From Acanthaster planci (Eukaryota > Echinodermata > Asteroidea > Valvatida > Acanthasteridae): a DNA stretch of 22,208 nt. This document shows, in pieces, positions 16,691 to 22,208 of this stretch. Under the pieces are notes generated by a model. It did no database searches. It saw only the letters and a list, made by a program, of their open reading frames with translations, and was not told the DNA's origin. Numbering within the stretch: position 1 is the stretch's first letter; the number at the start of each line of letters is the position of its first letter. The DNA is taken from the NCBI RefSeq assembly GCF_001949145.1, contig NW_019091884.1, positions 9,331 through 31,538 on the forward strand, written 5' to 3'. Made by a program: the position numbers and the translations under genes.

Positions 16691-19145
16691 ATGGAGGGAG
16701 AACCACATACCTCTACTCTAACCGTAGTAAGTCAAGATACAGATTTCAAGCTCTGCATAAAATGTCAACAGTCAGACAGCAGAGGACTTGTAACAGAGCC
16801 ATCATTTGGAAAGTTATTCGAAATTCCTGACCTTTCTTCACAAGCTAGGGCAGTATGGGGATGGAAACTTTCCAGAAATCAGCTTAAGACTGGGTAAAGT
16901 GACAGATACTGAGCTAAGAGCCAATCGTGCTTCATGGCACCGTACTTGCTACAGTGACACTTGCCACAGTAGTCATCTGGACCGTGCCAGGGTGCGCTAT
17001 GTGAAGGCATGTCAGCAGAGAGAGAGCCAACAAATTCAGAAACGACGATGTCGACCTTCCTCCATTAACAGTACCCAAAGTTTCCAAGTACCACCCCAGC
17101 CTTTTCAAAGGGACACTTGTTTCACTCGTTCAATGGCAGCTCCATTCAAGAAGGAGAAGTGCTTTTTCTGCCAAGAGGACACTCCTGGTCAAGATATCCA
17201 TGAGGTGTCCACCTTCAATGCAGGCATTACCCAGAATGTCAATGCCTGAGAACGATTTTTCCTGACAGGGCCAGAACTAGGGAGACTTGCAGAAGAAGCA
17301 CATCAGATGGCTGGGTCACCAACAGCACATCATGACTTGGCAATTCCTGTTAGGTCCAGGCAGGAGGGAAATGTTCTTCGGCTTTGTCCACTAGCCCTAT
17401 GACATATGCAGGAGGAGACTCAATGAACATCATCGCCAAAGTTGTCATGTTACCTCAGGTACAGAAAGATGTGTGCAACCAAGATGAGACTGGCCGGCAA
17501 ATGTACGCCAAGCATGTTGAAAAGCACATCACAAATGATACAGTCAGCATCTGGACCAGAATGAAGAAGGCCCAACTAAAGATGTGGAAAAGTGCAAGGA
17601 AGACAGTAAAACATAAGCTGGCACCAAGTAGTGAAATTGGAGAATGACAGCGCACTGCTTGCAAGCATGCTGATTTTTGCCCGTTTCCTGCCTGAAATCA
17701 ATGTGAAGGAAGCCATTGGCCGATATGAGTTCACCTAATTACCAAGGGCCCTTTTTGCTATGACTGGGCTTCTACCATCTACAGATCAAATCAAGTTGAT
17801 GTCTATACTTGAAGCATTGCCCAAGCAAACTGAGACTGCATATGGTCTGTAGCCTGAGACAGCATCACAACTGATGGTTGTCCACTGCCATCCAATATGG
17901 TGTCGACGGCATGGCTGTTGTACAGGCAGTGGGAAAACCAGCATGGATTATGACTTGGGCTGACACACTGGACGGCAAGACAAAAGATTTCGATGAGGGG
18001 CATCTTGTGTTTGACCGCTACGCTGTCTCTACTTCGCTAAAGGAGGCCACACGAGAGAGACGCCAAGGTAGCAAACCACCCACTGCGTTGTATGTAGAGG
18101 ATAACACACCAATAGGGAAGGTATCTGTGAAACAGTTTTTGTCTAGTACCAGCACCAAGGACGAGCTGACTGCTTACCTCACTCGGAAAGCCCTTCACCA
18201 ATTTGAGAAGAGGTCTGAGACCTTCGTCGTCAACTCAAGAAAGGATGTCTTTTCCAACCATTTAGATGTGCAGTACCTTCAAAGTTCACAAGAAGAGGCC
18301 GATACTAGAATTGTCCTCCACAGCATAAATGCTGTTCGAAGAGCTGTACATCCAATCACCAGACACCGACATGCCTGTCCTTACAATTCGGCGATACCGA
18401 CAACTCTGCAAGGAAACCTTCTTTGTCACTGGCACAGGGACTAAGAAACGAGAAATACCATTGGTGCCTATAGTCAATGCACTCAGTGCTGACAAAGCTG
18501 CAGCCTTACCAGGCTTCCATGCTTTCACTGGAGCTGATCAGACGGGCAGATTTGCAGGGAAAGGCAAACTTAAGTGTTGGCAAGCACTAAATAAATGTTT
18601 TGCTGAGGTAGTATCAGCATTTTGCCGCACAGGAAGCATCAAACAAGCTGACAGCTGCAACTGAAGAAGGCGTTGAGGCATTTGTATGCCAACTTTATGA
18701 GTCTGGTACTGCCATAACAAATGTTGCAGATCCAAGATGGAGCCTTTTCTCAAAGACGCAGTTAGTCTCACAGAAGTTACCACCCACACGATGAGCTTTG
18801 AAGGAAGCGATCGCACGAGCCCGTTACCAGGCCATGGTGTGGTACCAGGACGATGTCTCTGAGCCACATCTACCACCAGCAAATGAGTACAGATGGAAGA
18901 TGGAAGGAGATGGACTAGTGCCAATCCCAACAATTGAACCTCCCGCTCCAACTGCTGTGACACATTTGACCAAATGTAGATGTAAGAAGAACAAATGCCA
19001 GTCCTACTGCTCATGTAAGTCACAGAATCTCAACTGCTCCGAACTGTGCATGTGTGGGGCAGACGAGGAGGTTTGCAACAATATCAGCCTTGGGCATATT
19101 TTGGGGCTCGATAAGGACGAGAATGAGGAAGATCCCTCGGTTTAG
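16691..19145 (+). pseudogene. FEN1/XPG-like nuclease with zinc motifs and C-terminal CXC domain, broken
   Basis: Blocks appear in one order over several frames. The N-terminus has CIKC (about 16754) and ASWHRTC (about 16938), a CxxC...HxxC pattern, then a second CFFC at about 17162. The middle has QDETGRQMYAKHVEKHIT (17490-17543) and EAIGRYEF. The nuclease part has VDGMAVVQ (Asp 17905-17907), LVFDRY (Asp 18013-18015), QEEADTR (Glu 18295-18297, Asp 18301-18303), SPDTD (Asp 18362-18364 and 18368-18370) and FTGADQTGRFAGKGK (Asp 18536-18538). This order and spacing match the metal-binding acids of FEN1/XPG nucleases. The C-terminus (18975-19082) is KCRCKKNKC...YCSC...LCMC, a CXC (Tesmin/TSO1-like) cluster. 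Frameshifts near 16830, 18335 and 18645 and stops including 18793-18795 break it. I recall similar uncharacterised proteins in cnidarians and other marine animals. Nuclease function is inference. Confidence 0.75.
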
Positions 19146-19434
19146 TTCTGCCTCTGAAGGAAAAGTGGTTTTAATGTTGTCTTGGTAGCTCATGGACACA
19201 ATCAAAAACATTATGTAGAGATGAACATATGTTCGATATAACATCTAAAGGTTCGTTATTAACTTTGTAGCAGTTGTTTTAAGTAACCAACCTGAAAATA
19301 CTCAACTTCCAGTGGGAAAATAACACTATGATGTTCCAGCAAAACATGTCATGTGAAAAAAAATAGCCAAAGTTTGTTGATACTTCAAAGGAAAATTCAA
19401 TCGTTGATACTTCTTTTGCATTTAAATAAATATA
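19146..19434. other. 3' spacer between the pseudogene and right inverted arm
   Basis: AT-rich, no gene seen. It may hold the 3' untranslated part of the pseudogene. AATAAA occurs at 19426-19431, close to the inner edge of the right arm and 285 bp after the stop codon, a plausible poly(A) signal. Confidence 0.45.
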
Positions 19435-19774
19435 GTTTCTCAAAATCACCGAAAATTGACACTTTGCCCCTTCTCTTCTACAAAATCCATCAATACAACA
19501 ATATTTTATATCTATTATTACGGAGAAGCTCATAATTGAATATAAATCAGCTCACTTGCCTTAAAAATCTTCAAAAACCCGCCCAGGAAGGAGAACTTTA
19601 GGTGAAAATAACCCGTGACCTTTGACCTCAGGTCAAAATCACTAGATGTCAGTAGAAAAAATGGTAACATCAATTTTGTTGTTCTGGGGACTCATAAGAA
19701 TGCATTTACATGTACAATGGTTGCCATTAACCAACATGAAATTTCCACGGGAGTACATTGGCCCCCACTACTAT
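19435..19774 (-). repeat. Long inverted repeat, right arm
   Basis: Reverse-complement partner of 15411-15808. The outer landmark TACATTGGCCCCC is at 19754-19766, the inner one CAAAATCACC at 19441-19450. The arm carries TGACCTTTGACCT (19616-19628), the complement of a perfect DR1 AGGTCAAAGGTCA. It overlaps the perfect 13-bp palindrome TGACCT-C-AGGTCA (19623-19635). Confidence 0.85.
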
Positions 19775-22208
19775 TTTAAAGGAAATGTTTTGTTCCTCTA
19801 CAGATAGGTTTCAATCTTTTTGACACTAAATCCACTTCGTAACACACGGATTTGAATGATGTTTCCAATAGAGCAAAGGGTTTCTGCTAAAACTGCAATC
19901 TACCAATCGGTGCTTGGGTGTTTGCGGTAAAAATTTAATCCAATAAACGTTGGGGTACTCCGAGTCATGTCACGGTGCAACTGTTAAAAAGAACGACAAG
20001 ACATCAAAACAAAAAAGCAATTGCCTCAGAATTACAGTGTTCCACCTGTTTTGGCTTTTTACGGATTCAGTTGATAACCCACAGAAGAATATAAACATTT
20101 GCTCATCATGATTGATGGATTGAATACAATGACTTCTATCACTGTAATAAAAAATGTTGATTGTTTGTTTGTTTTTTAAGTCTGGCAAACCCAGCTAATT
20201 TTGCTCGCCTTTAAAGGCATATAGTTTATCAAAAGCTTAAGTAGCGTTGTCATGTTAAACGACTACACGATGTTTAATAGAACGTACATAAAAAATATAT
20301 CCATTCTGGATGACTGGATGGTGGATGATGTGACCGTGTTCTGTGGAATACTCATTTCACGTACAATCCAGACATTTTTGAAAGCCTAAATGTCACAAAG
20401 AGGGCTGCATCAATTTTAAAAGACTGTGAGTGACTTGAATCACTATTTGTTACATTGTAATGGCACAAGATTATTAGATAAGCACACACTTCATGACAAG
20501 CTGCAGGGTGGGACAGGAGTCATCCGATGTATGGAAGCAAATGTAATCCCAGACAAAAACAAGCCCTGTCTGCAGGTTGGGATTTACAGAAACGTCGACA
20601 GTCAAAAAATGTCAACGAAAAACAAAAGGCTTTTCCTAAATGAAATGTTCAATCTTGCTTAAGTGGTCAAAATGTGACCCTGTTGTTGTTGCAAAACAGT
20701 ACGCATCAATAAAGACACAAGGAATCAGACGGCACAACAGATTTCAAGCTATTTTAGCCAAGTTGCATTTAACGTCAAACCAGTCGCAGTGACAGTTGAG
20801 CATGGAGACAGAAATCACAAACTATTGGTTTTTGTTCTTGATTCAGTTACTATTAGTCTGCAACATCCGGTGTCTCCCCAAAAGAGGAAAATGAAGAAAA
20901 GCCCTATGTATAGGCCTACCGTTAAAACAGGTACACATTTGGTTTACAGAGAAGGATCACCGGAAACCATCAGCAAGCATTTTGGGCTGAATTGTCTATT
21001 CATGCTAAATATATATATTGCTTTTATAAATATTGCTTTCACATTTCCACCAATGCAACTTCAATGAAGCTTTGCCTCATGTGTGGAAATTGCCAAAAGT
21101 GTGATACTTTAAACCATATTTTTTTGTCGCAAGCAGCGGCAATGATGATACTTTAAAATTATATAAGTGGATTTGTGAAATATTTTTGCATTTTGATTAA
21201 GTGGAGTTTTAAATATAAGATAAAAACCTGTTTTTCAGAGCCCTAAGTCGGCCCAAAATGCCAAAAACACAAAATGAGCTGTTTCAATGGCAACGGGCTA
21301 GTATGGATTGAAAAGTATACTTTGTTTACTTGCGCCCCAAGTTTTCTCATCCTACAAATAATGAAAAAAATTGATTTTAACCATCTCTGGTATTTGCGTG
21401 AAATGACTCTGAAGTACTTCACTGTCGCCGTATGCAAGAATGCCAAACTCTATTGAAATATACTTTGTTATAGTCATTCAAGCAAGTAAGGAAGAGTTTT
21501 GGTTTGCAATTCTGTATTATACATGTAATTTGGTAAATTGACTGAACTTTAACTTTGCTTATTTTGAAAACATTGTGTGTGCACGTCACTTGAAGTTGTT
21601 CACACCAATATATAACGACAGGAATCAGATAAACCCTAAAATTTGACTTACAGAGGGGGAAAAGTACATCATCCGGTTTATGGGACGCAAAACTACATTC
21701 AAAGCTGTAATAGAGCAATTGATTACCAGCTTATTTTGGGAGTGCAAATAAGTGCCAACTATGGGAAAAGGGCGACCAAACTTTCCAAAGTGTAAACTTT
21801 GTTTCTTTCACGTCCCATGCATTTCTCCTCGATTTCTGACAGGAGGGAGCCTTGAGTTAATCTGGTAAGGCCACAAAGGTTAACAGACATGGCGCCACTG
21901 TGATTTCCTTCGACGCTGCTTATAAACAGCTAAATCCAAACACTATTTCAAATATGACTTATGAAGAGATTATACGAGCGTAAGGAGAAAACATTTCTGA
22001 AATATTATTACATTCATAGCCTCTGATCGTGCGGGGTGAACAGGCGTCGATTGCCAGTGAAAACAGCATGGGTTGTGCCTGGGTGGGTGCAATTTCTCTA
22101 GAGTCCAAAGCCATAACTCGTGTCGTTGTTTATCGTCTTTTTCCCTCTGGAGTATAGTGAAATCAGGGCATACTCAATTAATTCCTACAGTTTCAAGCAA
22201 ACTTGGAC
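19775..22208. other. Unassigned right flank, no recognisable gene
   Basis: No domain, RNA gene or element homology was found. Two plus-strand frames, 20426-20662 (78 codons) and 20789-21067 (92 codons), have mixed, protein-like composition but no motif I know and no convincing start context. They could be exon fragments or chance. The rest is AT-rich, with poly-T runs (21118-21126) and scattered short repeats. Confidence 0.4.

Larger units (their letters stand above)
15411..19774 (+). mobile_element. Inverted-repeat-bounded element encoding a FEN-like nuclease/CXC protein
   Basis: Two long inverted repeats (15411-15808 and 19435-19774) enclose about 3.6 kb holding one degenerate plus-strand gene (16691-19145) and a solo LTR. 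The arrangement is that of a DNA transposon with long terminal inverted repeats. The arms are diverged, so the copy is old. A target-site duplication could not be fixed: TTTAAA occurs just outside both arms, but at unequal distances from the shared GGGGGCCAATGTAC. Mobility is inferred from structure only. The alternative is an ordinary inverted duplication flanking a pseudogene. Confidence 0.65.

Noticed and set aside
15394-19780. TTTAAA at both ends as target-site duplication of the inverted-repeat element
   Set aside because: Distances to the shared GGGGGCCAATGTAC differ (18 versus 8 bases) and the sequence is AT-rich, so chance is likely. Mentioned only as a possibility.
6180-20915. Recurring word TAGGCCTA/AGGCCTA as a marker of sea urchin DNA
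   Set aside because: The word occurs a few times (for example near 6239, 8122, 8567, 20909), but this is too weak to assign a phylum.
20426-21067. Two plus-strand frames as exons of a host gene
   Set aside because: No recognised domain and no convincing splice sites; kept only as unassigned sequence.

Overview
The window looks like non-genic nuclear DNA of an animal, most likely a marine invertebrate. The phylum cannot be fixed from the sequence. No intact protein-coding gene, tRNA or rRNA is recognisable. The window is dominated by decayed, partly nested transposable elements of several classes plus tandem repeats. Ty3/gypsy, DIRS-type tyrosine-recombinase and non-LTR elements together in 22 kb fit an echinoderm, mollusc, cnidarian, hemichordate or lancelet genome. 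Two ambiguous bases (6871, 14811) indicate an assembled eukaryotic contig.

Layout, left to right. Positions 1-1030 hold nothing recognised. Positions 1033-4113 on the minus strand are a Ty3/gypsy pol reading protease, reverse transcriptase, RNase H, integrase and GPY/F tail. It is broken by frameshifts, stops, a 23-bp duplication at the reverse transcriptase active site, and a replaced integrase catalytic glutamate. Its 5' side stops at about 4112, where a plus-strand LTR (about 4112-4726, followed by a primer-binding-site-like sequence) appears to have been inserted. Positions 6322-7430 carry two tandem copies of another LTR plus leader. The second copy runs into a gypsy gag remnant, which switches abruptly at about 7726 into a DIRS/Ngaro-like reverse transcriptase, RNase H and tyrosine recombinase pseudogene series (to about 10330).

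Positions 11082-12415 are two families of diverged tandem repeats whose units repeatedly contain the palindrome TGACGTCA. A minus-strand non-LTR endonuclease fragment follows (12480-12809). Positions 13773-15105 hold a perfect hairpin, inverted GTCG-rich minisatellite arrays and dispersed direct repeats.

The most interesting object is 15411-19774: a cassette of about 4.4 kb bounded by long diverged inverted repeats (about 340-400 bp each). It encloses a degenerate plus-strand gene whose product keeps a FEN1/XPG-like series of acidic residues and a C-terminal Tesmin/TSO1-type CXC cysteine cluster. I read it as a fossil DNA transposon, or non-autonomous passenger unit, with an unusual nuclease-type protein. 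A minus-strand solo LTR with a 4-bp target duplication interrupts it. The right flank (19775-22208) is unassigned.

The elements do not form a working pathway. Their relation is one of layered insertion and decay: gypsy pol interrupted by an LTR, gypsy gag joined to DIRS, and a solo LTR inside the inverted-repeat element.
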